This document shows, piece after piece, positions 51,139 to 58,647 of a stretch of 64,000 bases of DNA (its first letter is position 1; every line of letters starts with the position of its first letter). The DNA is from an uncultured Faecalibacterium sp. Lineage in GTDB: Bacteria; Bacillota; Clostridia; Oscillospirales; Ruminococcaceae. Made by a program: the position numbers and the translations under genes. The notes under the pieces are model-generated. The model saw only the letters and a program-made list of their open reading frames with translations. It made no database searches and was not told the DNA's origin. Where the stretch lies: positions 41,014 to 105,013 of the forward strand of contig CAKSZF010000003.1 of the NCBI GenBank assembly GCA_934525405.1. Reading direction: 5' to 3'.

Positions 51139-52095
51139 ATGCCCAAGCAGGAAGGACAGAAATCCAAGCTGGTAACGCTGCTGCGCATCCTTGAGCAGCG
51201 CACCGACGAGAACCACCGCCTGAACGTGCCCCAGCTGGTGCAGCTGCTGGAAAATCAGGGCATTCTGGCCGAGCGCAAGAGCATTTACAGCGACATCGAC
51301 ACCCTGCGCAGTCTGGGCTACGACATCCAGCTGCAGCGCGGGCGCGGCGGCGGGTACTGGATGGCCAGCCGTGCATTCGAACTTTCGGAGCTGAAGCTGC
51401 TGGTGGATGCGGTACAGTCCAGCAGCGTCATCTCGGCACGCACCAGCAAGCGCATCATCCACAAGCTGGAAGCCCTCTGCTCCGACTACGAGGGCACCCA
51501 ATTACAGCGTCAGGTGTATGTGGACGGCCGCCCCAAGACCGACAGCCAGACCCTTTTGTACAGCATCGACGCGCTGCACACCGCCATCAACCGGAGGTGT
51601 CTGGTGCAGTTCCGCTACAAGGGCAGCAGCACCGTGCGCACCGTAAGCCCGTGGCAGCTTGCGTGGGAAAACGGCTGCTATTACCTCATCGCCTATCAGG
51701 ACGAAAAAGCGCCCCCGGTGCGCCACTACCGGGTGGACCGGATGGCCGGGGTGCTGGTGCTGGACGAGCCGCGCCGGGGCAGGGAGTTCTTCCGCACCTT
51801 CGATTTGCCCGCCTACCTGCGCAAGCACTTCAATATGTTCGGCGGCACCGAGTACCGGGTCACCCTGCGGTGCGCTGCCGACCTTGAGCCGGTCATGCGG
51901 GAGCGCTTTGGCCGTGAGCCGGTGTTCTGCCCGGAGGAGGATGGCTACTTCCACTTTGACGTACCCATCTGTGTCAGCCAGCAGTTTTTCGGCTGGGTGT
52001 GCGGCTTTGGCGGCAAGGTAGAGGTCACCGCCCCCGCCGCCGTCCGTGCCCAGCTGCACGAGATGGTGCAGGGGCTTGCGGAACAGCATCGGTAA
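51139..52095 (+). CDS. WYL-domain transcription regulator
   Basis: 318 residues after GACGGAGGTATTGCCCC. HTH in residues 12-75 (VPQLVQLLENQGILAERKSI, YSDIDTLRSLGYDIQLQRGR). The WYL domain has SPWQLAWENGCYYLIAYQD in place of W-Y-L, and HYRVDRMAGV. Such proteins sense small ligands or ssDNA. It is the last gene on this strand after tyrA and could control the aromatic cluster, though no operator is evident. Confidence 0.88.
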   Translation: MPKQEGQKSKLVTLLRILEQRTDENHRLNVPQLVQLLENQGILAERKSIYSDIDTLRSLGYDIQLQRGRGGGYWMASRAFELSELKLLVDAVQSSSVISARTSKRIIHKLEALCSDYEGTQLQRQVYVDGRPKTDSQTLLYSIDALHTAINRRCLVQFRYKGSSTVRTVSPWQLAWENGCYYLIAYQDEKAPPVRHYRVDRMAGVLVLDEPRRGREFFRTFDLPAYLRKHFNMFGGTEYRVTLRCAADLEPVMRERFGREPVFCPEEDGYFHFDVPICVSQQFFGWVCGFGGKVEVTAPAAVRAQLHEMVQGLAEQHR

Positions 52096-52158
52096 AACGA
52101 TTTGAATGCGCTCCGCGCTGCTCTGCGCATCATCAGCGGAATAATTATTTATAATTTC

Positions 52159-52199
52159 GGAACCCCGGAGCGTCTGCGGACACTCCGGGGTTCCATTTT
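52159..52199 (+). terminator. Terminator after the WYL gene (TCTGCGG family)
   Basis: GGAACCCCGGAG pairs with CTCCGGGGTTCC around CGTCTGCGGACA, then ATTTT. The apex matches hairpins at 53266 and 63868. Confidence 0.85.
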
Positions 52200-52237
52200 C
52201 ACAGGCTTGCCTGCTCCGCTTTTTACCAAAAATAAAA

Positions 52238-52268
52238 GAGACCGCTGTACAAAATGCACAGTGGTCTC
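52238..52268 (-). terminator. Terminator serving the Tat lipoprotein
   Basis: GAGACCGCTGT pairs with ACAGTGGTCTC (one G-T type pair); on the minus strand it is followed by a T-rich run. It lies 147 nt past the lipoprotein stop. The rest of 52200-52414 has two short dyads (ACTCGC/GCGAGT, ATGTGCG/CGCACAT) but no gene. Confidence 0.65.
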
Positions 52269-52414
52269 AGTACAAGGGATTCTGCGTGACTCGCTCCTTG
52301 CCGGCGAGTATAATGTGCGGTTGCTGAGCGCACATGCTTGAAAGAAAGATTGTAAGGCAAGGCGTACTATCGCTAATACACTTTGCTCCTTACAGCATCA
52401 GATGGGGAACAAAA

Positions 52415-53002
52415 TCAGATGGCCAGAGTGACCTTGTAGACCTTTGCGCCGTAGGTGAACACCAGGTTCATCTTGGACTCGGTGGTGCGGGTCATGTAGC
52501 AGACAGCTGCCTCCAGCTCGGTACCGGCAGCGCCGAAGGACGTGCCGTCCATTGCGGTTTCTGCATAGTAGTTGATGTAGGGAGCATCAGCCTTCTCAAA
52601 CAGGAACTTCTTCTGGCTATCGGTCAGTACGTCCTTCTTCTCCGCGGTATCCTTGCCAGCACCAACGGGGAACTCCCAAGTGCCGTTCAGGTCGGTCTTG
52701 AAGTTTTTCTCAGAGATGGTGACGTTCTTGTCAGTCTCGTTGTTCAGCTTGAACTTGACAGCCAGATACTGCAGGGTGCCGGAAGGAATAACCTTCTCAC
52801 GGACAGTGCCGGTGAAGGTCAGGGTGACGCCCTCAGCCAGAGTCAGGGTGTTGCCTGCAGCGGGGGTCTCGGGCTCAGAGGGAGCCGGAGCCGGGGTATT
52901 GCCGGGCATGTTGGCATCAGAGCAGCCAGCCAGCACGCCGGTAGCAGCAACAGCCAGCACAGCAGCGCCAGCACCCTTCAGAAAGTTGCGACGAGAAATC
53001 AT
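52415..53002 (-). CDS. Tat-exported lipoprotein of unknown function
   Basis: 195 residues after GAGGAGG. Signal MISRRNFLKGAGAAVLAVAA contains a twin-arginine motif (SRRNFLKG), then LAGC as lipobox with Cys near residue 27. A Pro/Glu-rich linker leads to a beta-sandwich-like domain (FTGTVREKVIPSGTLQYLAV, KFKLNNETDKNVTISEKNF) typical of extracellular DUF-type domains. Tat plus lipobox is a less usual combination. Its promoter contains a G10 tract. Confidence 0.85.
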   Translation of the reverse strand: MISRRNFLKGAGAAVLAVAATGVLAGCSDANMPGNTPAPAPSEPETPAAGNTLTLAEGVTLTFTGTVREKVIPSGTLQYLAVKFKLNNETDKNVTISEKNFKTDLNGTWEFPVGAGKDTAEKKDVLTDSQKKFLFEKADAPYINYYAETAMDGTSFGAAGTELEAAVCYMTRTTESKMNLVFTYGAKVYKVTLAI

Positions 53003-53044
53003 AATAATAGCCTCCTCGATGTACATGAGTTGAGTTTTCTAGTC

Positions 53045-53061
53045 AAGGTATCTGATACCTT
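53045..53061 (-). promoter_or_regulatory. Dyad at the transcription start of the lipoprotein gene
   Basis: Perfect 8-bp arms AAGGTATC and GATACCTT around one base. It starts about 7 nt past the -10 box, so it covers +1 to +17, the position of a repressor operator or a 5' mRNA hairpin. Confidence 0.7.
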
Positions 53062-53067
53062 TGCCCT

Positions 53068-53098
53068 ATTATACCCCCCCCCCGTATTTTTTTGTCAA
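53068..53098 (-). promoter_or_regulatory. Lipoprotein promoter with G10 tract in the spacer
   Basis: On the minus strand TTGACA (53098-53093) and TATAAT (53073-53068) are both perfect consensus. The spacer is 19 bp: A/T-rich half and G10 (53083-53074) next to the -10. Two G fewer would give the ideal 17 bp. Confidence 0.85.
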
Positions 53099-53265
53099 GT
53101 GGAAAGCCAAAAATTTCCGTTTTTTGTGAACTATTGTTATTTTTCGCTTATTTTTCCCAGCATCTTTCACAAAAATTTCGGAAAATCCTTTTCATGATAT
53201 CGTTTACAGTGCCTTGATTTTTCCTTAAAAACACGTTTGTGCAATGCCTTTTTCTGTAAAAAGCA

Positions 53266-53299
53266 AACCACCGGAGCATCTGCGGACGCTCCGGTGGTT
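53266..53299 (-). terminator. Terminator of the AAA+ gene (TCTGCGG family)
   Basis: AACCACCGGAGC pairs with GCTCCGGTGGTT around ATCTGCGGAC; on the minus strand TTTGCTTTTT follows. It ends the gene 53324-55375. The AT-rich stretch 53100-53265 contains nothing else recognisable. Confidence 0.85.
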
Positions 53300-53323
53300 C
53301 AATCGTATCAATGTTCTTTTCGC

Positions 53324-55375
53324 TTATTCCTCAAATTCCAGATCGCTGGGCTGGATGAGGTCAAGGGGAGCGGCGGGCTCGGCGATGAGACGGCGGCTCT
53401 GGTTGAAGATGGCCTTTTCCAGCGTGTTGCGCGCCAGACGGCCATTGCCGGCGGTGCGGCTGTCCAGCGCCTGACGGCGCTTGTAGTAGCCCAGCAGCGG
53501 GAAGGTGCAGCCCTCGGCAAGGCGGTAGCCCTTGCCCTTTGCCAGCACGGCGGTGATGTCCAGCAGCTCGTCTGCCGTGTAGTCCGGGAACTCGATCTTG
53601 TTGGGGAAGCGGCTGGCAAGGCCGCTGTTGGCGGTGAGAAATACCTCCATCTCCTTGGTGTAGCCCGCAAGGATGACCACCAGCTCGTCCCGGTGATCCT
53701 CCATGCCCTTTACAAGGGTGTCGATGGCTTCCAGCCCAAAGCTGTCCTGCTGGCCGCGGTACAGGCTGTACGCCTCGTCAATGAATAAAACGCCCCCCAG
53801 TGCACTCTCGATGACGCTGTTGGTCAGCGGGGCGGTGTGGCCGGTGTAGCGTCCCACTAAGTCGGCGCGGGTCACCTCCACCAGCTGCCCGCCCTTGAGC
53901 GCACCGATGGCTTTGAGGTACTTTGCCACCAGCCGGGCAATGGTGGTCTTGCCGGTGCCGGGGTTGCCGGTAAAGATCATGTGCATGGACAGGCTTGCGG
54001 TCTTAAAGCCCGCCGCCGCGCGGCGCTGCTGCACCTGTAAATTGTCTGCCAGACCGAACACATACTCCTTGACCGGGGCAAGCCCCACCAGCGCATCCAG
54101 CTCGGCGCGGATCTGCTCCACTGCGCCGGTGTAGGCCGCCGGAAGCAGGCTGAACAGGTCTGCCGGGGCGGCACCGTTCAGCGCAAATTGCAGCCCCTCG
54201 GGCGCGGCGGTCAGCGCCACCGTGCCGGACAGCTTTGCATCGGTCTGCAAGCAGTACTCGCTCAGGGCGCGGAAAATGCGCTCGCAGCAGTCTGCCAGCC
54301 CCTCTGCGCCCTTTTCCTTGGAGCACTGCGCCGCCACATAGTCCCGCACCTCTGCCCCGGCGGCGAGGGTCAGGCCCAGACGGCTGTGCACCCGCTGCGC
54401 CAGCGCGTTCAGCTGCTGCGCCGCCAGAGCCGCCAGCGCTTCCGGGGTGAAGGGGGCGGTCTGGCACACATCTCCTACCGCCGCCACAAAGGACGCGCCG
54501 AATTTATCCGCCAGCGCCTCCCGTCCCTTGCGAGAGAAGAAGATCAGGTACTTGCCGCAGGGGTCGATGCGGCTCACTGCGCCGGGGGCAAGCGCTGTAC
54601 CGGCTTCCACCAGAATGCCCTCCTTGTTGACCAGATACCGGCTGGACAGGGGAGCACTGCCCTTGACCGCAAGGTCGGAGAGGATGCGCAAAAAGCCGGG
54701 GTGGCAGCTCTCGTAATGCTCGAACACCACGATCTCGCCCGGGGCGTGCAGGGCGGCGTAAAGGTCCTGCAAAAACAGCTTTTCCGCGCCGGGGTCGGGG
54801 TAGAGTGCAAGATCCATCACCGCCATCCGGTCGCTCTGCAAAAGCCCCCGCGCCGCCATGATGCGGGCAGTCTCTGCCAGCGCAAAGTGCCGCCCCGTGC
54901 CCGGAGCACCCCACAGCAGGATCACATTGCGGGCGGCTGCGCCCTCGGTGCCCAGCACAAAGGGGCGGCGCATGGCCCGCACTACACTGTCCACAAAGGC
55001 ATCCTGCCCGAGAACGGTCTTTTTTACCTCGGCGGCAAGGCCCTCAAAGCTGCCCAGCTGCTCCGGCTTTGTGTCTGCCGTGCCCTTGGCCAGCAGACCG
55101 TCCGCTTCCATGTCCCGCAGCATCCGGCGGCTGTCCTCCAGCGCCGTCTGCACCCCTGCATCCTGCGCTTTCAGCCGGGCGTTCTGCTGCTTGAGCATTT
55201 CGTCCAGCTGCTTTTGCTGTTCCAGCAGCGCCGCGTTCAGGTCCGGCAGGCCGCTGCCCGCCGGTTTTTCGGGCTGCGGCTTTTCCGGCTGCGGCTGTGC
55301 GCCGCCGAACTTCAGTTTGCCGCCCGCGCCGAACACGCCGTTCATCAAGCTTTCCCAATCATCGGTGTATGCCAT
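53324..55375 (-). CDS. Two-domain AAA+ ATPase (ClpB-like plus SpoVK/CbbX-like)
   Basis: 683 residues after GATGGAGGGC. N-terminal Pro/Gln-rich part and a coiled coil (LEQQKQLDEMLKQQNARLKA). First AAA domain near 165-330 has GAPGTGRHFAL, in which the P-loop Lys is Arg, so it may not hydrolyse ATP. Second domain from about 440 has FTGNPGTGKTTIARLVAKYL and GGVLFIDEAYSLYRGQQDSF with Arg residues later, as in CbbX/SpoVK remodelers. Probable regulator or remodeling motor; target unknown. Confidence 0.88.
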   Translation of the reverse strand: MAYTDDWESLMNGVFGAGGKLKFGGAQPQPEKPQPEKPAGSGLPDLNAALLEQQKQLDEMLKQQNARLKAQDAGVQTALEDSRRMLRDMEADGLLAKGTADTKPEQLGSFEGLAAEVKKTVLGQDAFVDSVVRAMRRPFVLGTEGAAARNVILLWGAPGTGRHFALAETARIMAARGLLQSDRMAVMDLALYPDPGAEKLFLQDLYAALHAPGEIVVFEHYESCHPGFLRILSDLAVKGSAPLSSRYLVNKEGILVEAGTALAPGAVSRIDPCGKYLIFFSRKGREALADKFGASFVAAVGDVCQTAPFTPEALAALAAQQLNALAQRVHSRLGLTLAAGAEVRDYVAAQCSKEKGAEGLADCCERIFRALSEYCLQTDAKLSGTVALTAAPEGLQFALNGAAPADLFSLLPAAYTGAVEQIRAELDALVGLAPVKEYVFGLADNLQVQQRRAAAGFKTASLSMHMIFTGNPGTGKTTIARLVAKYLKAIGALKGGQLVEVTRADLVGRYTGHTAPLTNSVIESALGGVLFIDEAYSLYRGQQDSFGLEAIDTLVKGMEDHRDELVVILAGYTKEMEVFLTANSGLASRFPNKIEFPDYTADELLDITAVLAKGKGYRLAEGCTFPLLGYYKRRQALDSRTAGNGRLARNTLEKAIFNQSRRLIAEPAAPLDLIQPSDLEFEE

Positions 55376-55439
55376 GGTGCTGCCCTCCATCGGTGTTTTT
55401 TCTTCCAGTATAGTGAACTGCGCGGCATTTTGCAAGCAC

Positions 55440-55470
55440 AAAAAAGCTCCCCCTTTCGGGGGAGCTGATA
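55440..55470. repeat. Short hairpin of the palindromic repeat family, copy F
   Basis: AAAGCTCCCCC and GGGGGAGCT with TTTC between. Single hairpin, the inner unit of copies B and C. Confidence 0.75.
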
Positions 55471-55501
55471 TCCGCGTCTATGCGGGGATCATGCTGTTTT
55501 C

Positions 55502-55942
55502 TCAGCCCTTGCAGCCCTGCTCTTCCCAGTCGCCGAAGTCGTTGGCATCGGCGATCTTGGTGACGTCGATCTTGCCGTTCTCATCCTTGGGGGCAACGGC
55601 GGGGCCGGCCTCTACGGGGTTAGCGTTCGGGGCTTCGGGGTCGTACACAGGGCGCTCTTCGGCGGTCTCCGGCTGGGTCTGGGGTGCGTCCTCAGCGGGG
55701 GCTTCCGGTGCAGCTTCTGCGGCGGCATCGGCAGCCTTTGCTTCTTCCTTGGCTTCGGCTTCCGCGTAGGCATCGGCGGTCTTTTCGGCCTCCTCGGCGT
55801 CCTTTTCGGCGTCCTCCGGGAACTCGACCTCCTCCACATGGAGCGGGTCTTTCTGGTTCAGGATCTTGTCCAGCACCACGATGGCAGCGCCGGTGACGGC
55901 CACGGCAGCAGCCGTGCCAAGAATACGGAACAGAGTTTTCAT
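55502..55942 (-). CDS. Single-span protein with acidic Ala/Glu-rich tail
   Basis: 146 residues. One N-terminal membrane span (FRILGTAAAVAVTGAAIVVL), then an acidic tail in which Ala/Glu stretches (AEEAEKTADAYAEAEAKEEA) change to Pro-rich ones. No folded domain is visible past residue 25. The gene starts 28 nt after the stop of the CobW-type gene to its right, on the same strand. Function unknown. Confidence 0.75.
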   Translation of the reverse strand: MKTLFRILGTAAAVAVTGAAIVVLDKILNQKDPLHVEEVEFPEDAEKDAEEAEKTADAYAEAEAKEEAKAADAAAEAAPEAPAEDAPQTQPETAEERPVYDPEAPNANPVEAGPAVAPKDENGKIDVTKIADANDFGDWEEQGCKG

Positions 55943-55970
55943 ACCAGAACCTCCTTGTTATAAAGAAACG

Positions 55971-56933
55971 TTAAGAGAACGTTACGACCTCTTCCAAAGG
56001 CTTTTCGGCGGGCTCTACCGACACGGCGGTCAGCACCGGGCCCTTGCCCCGGTAGATGTTGTGGAACTTGTAGCCCACCTTGGCGGTCACCCGCACCCAT
56101 GCGCGCTGCTCCAGCGCCTTGTAGCCATCGTAGCTGCAGGGGAAGCCCACGAACTGGATGTCCTGCACGCAGCAGGTCATGGCAAAGCGGCCGGGCACAA
56201 AGCTGTTTTTGCCGGCGCGGTTGGTCTGGCAGACCTGTGCCAGAAAGCGCACCGTCTTGCCGGTGTACTTCTGGGGCTCGTCCTGACAGTCCATGTACCA
56301 GATGCCGAAATCGTCATCCGGGATGTCGATGGGGTCGGCGTTGATATCAAAGGGCAGCGGGTCGGGGATATCATCGTAGGCTACGCTGCCGTCCTTGAAC
56401 TCGTAGGCGATATCGCACTTGCGGGAGGCCTGCCGCACCAGCTTGTGCAGCTCCTGCCGGGCATCATCGTTGTTCACGGCTTCGGCGCGGTTGAACACGA
56501 TCAGCTCGCTGCGGGCGATCTTGTCCAGCATCAGGCTGCGCATGGAGTTGTCGCGGGCGTAGGTCAGGGCGGTGGTGCCATCGGCAGTGGCGATGCACTG
56601 GTACACCAGCCAGTTCTCGGGCAGGGCATCCGCTAAATCCTGCAGCAGCCACATGCCGTTGTACTCAATGACCACGCGGCCTGCGTCTGCTTCCTTGCCC
56701 AGCTTTGCAAGGTTCTGGGGGTTCAGCTCGGACTTATCCTCCAGCACCTTCACGGTCACGCCGGGGAAAGCGAACTTCTTCTCGTTGTATTCCTCTTCGC
56801 CCTCCTCGCAGATCAGCAGCAGGGTCTTGTCGCCGGAGTCGAAATTGGGGTCTTCAAAGGTCTCCTGAATAAACTTGGTCTTGCCGCTTTCCAGAAAGCC
56901 CACAAACAGGTAGACCGGGATCTCTTTTGCCAT
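55971..56933 (-). CDS. CobW-type GTPase fused to TIGR03943-like C-terminus
   Basis: 320 residues. VYLFVGFLESGKTKFIQETF carries a P-loop of the G3E (CobW/COG0523) type; RSELIVFNRAEAVNN holds the guanine-specific Asn region (NRAE). From about residue 215 a second domain (DPIDIPDDDFGIWYMDCQDE, then YTGKTVRFLAQVCQTNRAG) resembles the C-terminal part of TIGR03943/DUF1980 proteins, which occur with zinc-linked permeases. Next to a second, His-rich CobW gene, it probably handles metal. Confidence 0.85.
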   Translation of the reverse strand: MAKEIPVYLFVGFLESGKTKFIQETFEDPNFDSGDKTLLLICEEGEEEYNEKKFAFPGVTVKVLEDKSELNPQNLAKLGKEADAGRVVIEYNGMWLLQDLADALPENWLVYQCIATADGTTALTYARDNSMRSLMLDKIARSELIVFNRAEAVNNDDARQELHKLVRQASRKCDIAYEFKDGSVAYDDIPDPLPFDINADPIDIPDDDFGIWYMDCQDEPQKYTGKTVRFLAQVCQTNRAGKNSFVPGRFAMTCCVQDIQFVGFPCSYDGYKALEQRAWVRVTAKVGYKFHNIYRGKGPVLTAVSVEPAEKPLEEVVTFS

Positions 56934-56980
56934 AATAAATGGTTGCTCCTTCTCTCAATGATTTCTGCCGGAAGGGGTTC

Positions 56981-58234
56981 TCAGCAGCCGAACAGCTGGG
57001 CGATGGCGGTCTCGTTCAGCTTGGAGCCGATGACCACCAGCTTGCCGCCCACGTCTGCGCTGCGGCTGCGCACTTCCCACTCGCCGGGCACATAGTCGAA
57101 CTCCAGCCAGCCGTCTGCGCCGCCGTCCACGATGCCCTTGCTGCGCAGGATCATGCCGTAATTGCCGGTATCCAGCTCGGTGAGGGCGTGCTCCACCTCG
57201 GCCTTGGTGAACTTGCGGGCCGTCTCCACGCCCCAGCTGGTGAACACTTCATCAGCGTGGTGGTCGTGATGATGATGACCGCAGCAGCAATGACCGTCAT
57301 GGTCGTGATGATGCTCGTGCTCCTCGTGGTCATCGTGGTCGTGGTCATGCTCGTCATGGTGATGATGCTCATGCTCGTGTTCGTCATCATCGTCATGATC
57401 GTGGTGGTGACCGCAGCAGCAGTGGTCATCATGATCGTGCTCGTCGTGGTCGTGGTGATGATGCTCGTGCTCATCCTCGTCGTCATCATCGTCATCGTGG
57501 TCATGATGATGGCCGCAGCTGCACACACCGTTCTCATGGTCGTGATGATGGTGATGCTCGTGCTCTTCTTCCTCGTCCTCGTGGGCGTGTTCCTCGTTGG
57601 CCTTGGCAGCCATGGCGATCAGCTCGGCCTTGAAGTCGTCCTTGGTGGACATGGCCTTCAGGATCTGCTCACCGGTCAGGTGATCCCATGCGGTGGTCAC
57701 GATGGTGGCGGTGGGGTTCTTTTCGCGCAGCATTGCCACGGCAGCGGCGATCTTTTCCTCGCTGGCGGTCTGGGTGCGGCTGAGCAGGATGCAGCTTGCG
57801 TGGCTGATCTGGTCATCGTAGAACTCGCCGAAGTTCTTCATATACATCTTGACCTTGTTCACATCCGCCACGGTGACAAAGCTGTTCAGCTGCACGTCCA
57901 GATGCTCCGCCACGCCCTCCACGGCGCGGGTCACATCGCTCAGCTTGCCCACGCCGGACGGCTCGATGACGATGCGGTCGGGGTGGTACTGCTCCACCAC
58001 CTGCTGCAGAGCGGTGCGGAAATCGCCCACCAGAGAGCAGCAGATGCAGCCTGCGTTCAGCTCGTTGATCTGGATGCCGCTTTCCTTCAAAAAGCCGCCG
58101 TCAATGCCGATCTCGCCGAACTCGTTCTCGATCAACACCACCTGCTGGCCTGCAAAGGCTTCGGTGATCAGCTTTTTGATCAGGGTCGTTTTGCCGGCGC
58201 CAAGGAAGCCGGAGAAGATATCAATTTTAGTCAT
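56981..58234 (-). CDS. CobW/COG0523 metal-chaperone GTPase with giant His/Asp/Cys insert
   Basis: 417 residues. P-loop FSGFLGAGKTTLIKKLI, the metal-site motif CICCSLVGDF (CxCC), Walker B-like DRIVIEPSGVGK. Between about 215 and 330 lies an insert mostly of His, Asp and Glu, with three short Cys knots each followed by His (CSCGHHH, CCCGHHH, CCCGHHHH). The usual C-terminal CobW domain follows. The protein probably stores or passes Zn2+, Co2+ or Ni2+ to enzymes. Neighbouring CobW gene is 47 nt away. Confidence 0.93.
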   Translation of the reverse strand: MTKIDIFSGFLGAGKTTLIKKLITEAFAGQQVVLIENEFGEIGIDGGFLKESGIQINELNAGCICCSLVGDFRTALQQVVEQYHPDRIVIEPSGVGKLSDVTRAVEGVAEHLDVQLNSFVTVADVNKVKMYMKNFGEFYDDQISHASCILLSRTQTASEEKIAAAVAMLREKNPTATIVTTAWDHLTGEQILKAMSTKDDFKAELIAMAAKANEEHAHEDEEEEHEHHHHHDHENGVCSCGHHHDHDDDDDDEDEHEHHHHDHDEHDHDDHCCCGHHHDHDDDDEHEHEHHHHDEHDHDHDDHEEHEHHHDHDGHCCCGHHHHDHHADEVFTSWGVETARKFTKAEVEHALTELDTGNYGMILRSKGIVDGGADGWLEFDYVPGEWEVRSRSADVGGKLVVIGSKLNETAIAQLFGC

Positions 58235-58411
58235 GTTCCAAATGCCTCTTTCTTTTTATCGCAATATTCGCAATTGTTAGCGCAAAGGGCCGCAGAGTGC
58301 TGACCCATAAAAATACTACACCTCTATTATAACAAGGCTGTCAATGGGAAACCGGCCTTTTTCAAGAAAAAATTGTAACTTTTTTTGCAAATTGACGGCG
58401 TTTTGGGGGTG
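58235..58411 (-). promoter_or_regulatory. Upstream region of the His-rich CobW gene
   Basis: Contains a direct repeat ATTGCGA-AT-ATTGCGA on the minus strand shortly before the start, and TATAAT (58331-58326) with TTGACA at 58344-58339, although that spacing (7 bp) is too short for one promoter. Zinc-responsive control would make sense but no convincing Zur box is seen. Confidence 0.35.
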
Positions 58412-58416
58412 GGATG

Positions 58417-58477
58417 AACTCCCTCAGTCAAAACCTGACGGTTTTGCCAGCTCCCTCTGGGAGGGAGCCTCTGGCGC
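58417..58477. repeat. Dispersed palindromic repeat, copy G
   Basis: AACTCCCTCAGTCAAAACCT to CTGGCGC; 61 bp nearly identical to the reverse complement of 31721-31781. The gene-free stretch 58235-58647 is otherwise without recognisable features. Confidence 0.85.
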
Positions 58478-58647
58478 GTCCGCAAACTTTGCATTTCAGC
58501 CGGAAACTTTGCCGCCACCGCCAAAAGCTCCACCTGAAAAATATATCCATCCCCGTAAGTAAAAATTGCATCCGGCGGCGAAAAGGATTATACTATAAAA
58601 AACCCTGCGGTGTACAGGCCGCAGGAGCAGCTGTGAGGGATGAAACC

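Noticed and set aside
56939-58303. Hydrophobic plus-strand frame with long Val/Met runs
   Set aside because: It is the complement of the His/Asp-rich CobW gene; the Val/Met pattern comes from GTG/ATG complement of His codons.
58326-58344. TTGACA and TATAAT upstream of the His-rich CobW gene as one promoter
   Set aside because: Only 7 bp separate them, too close for sigma-70 contact; they may belong to different promoters.
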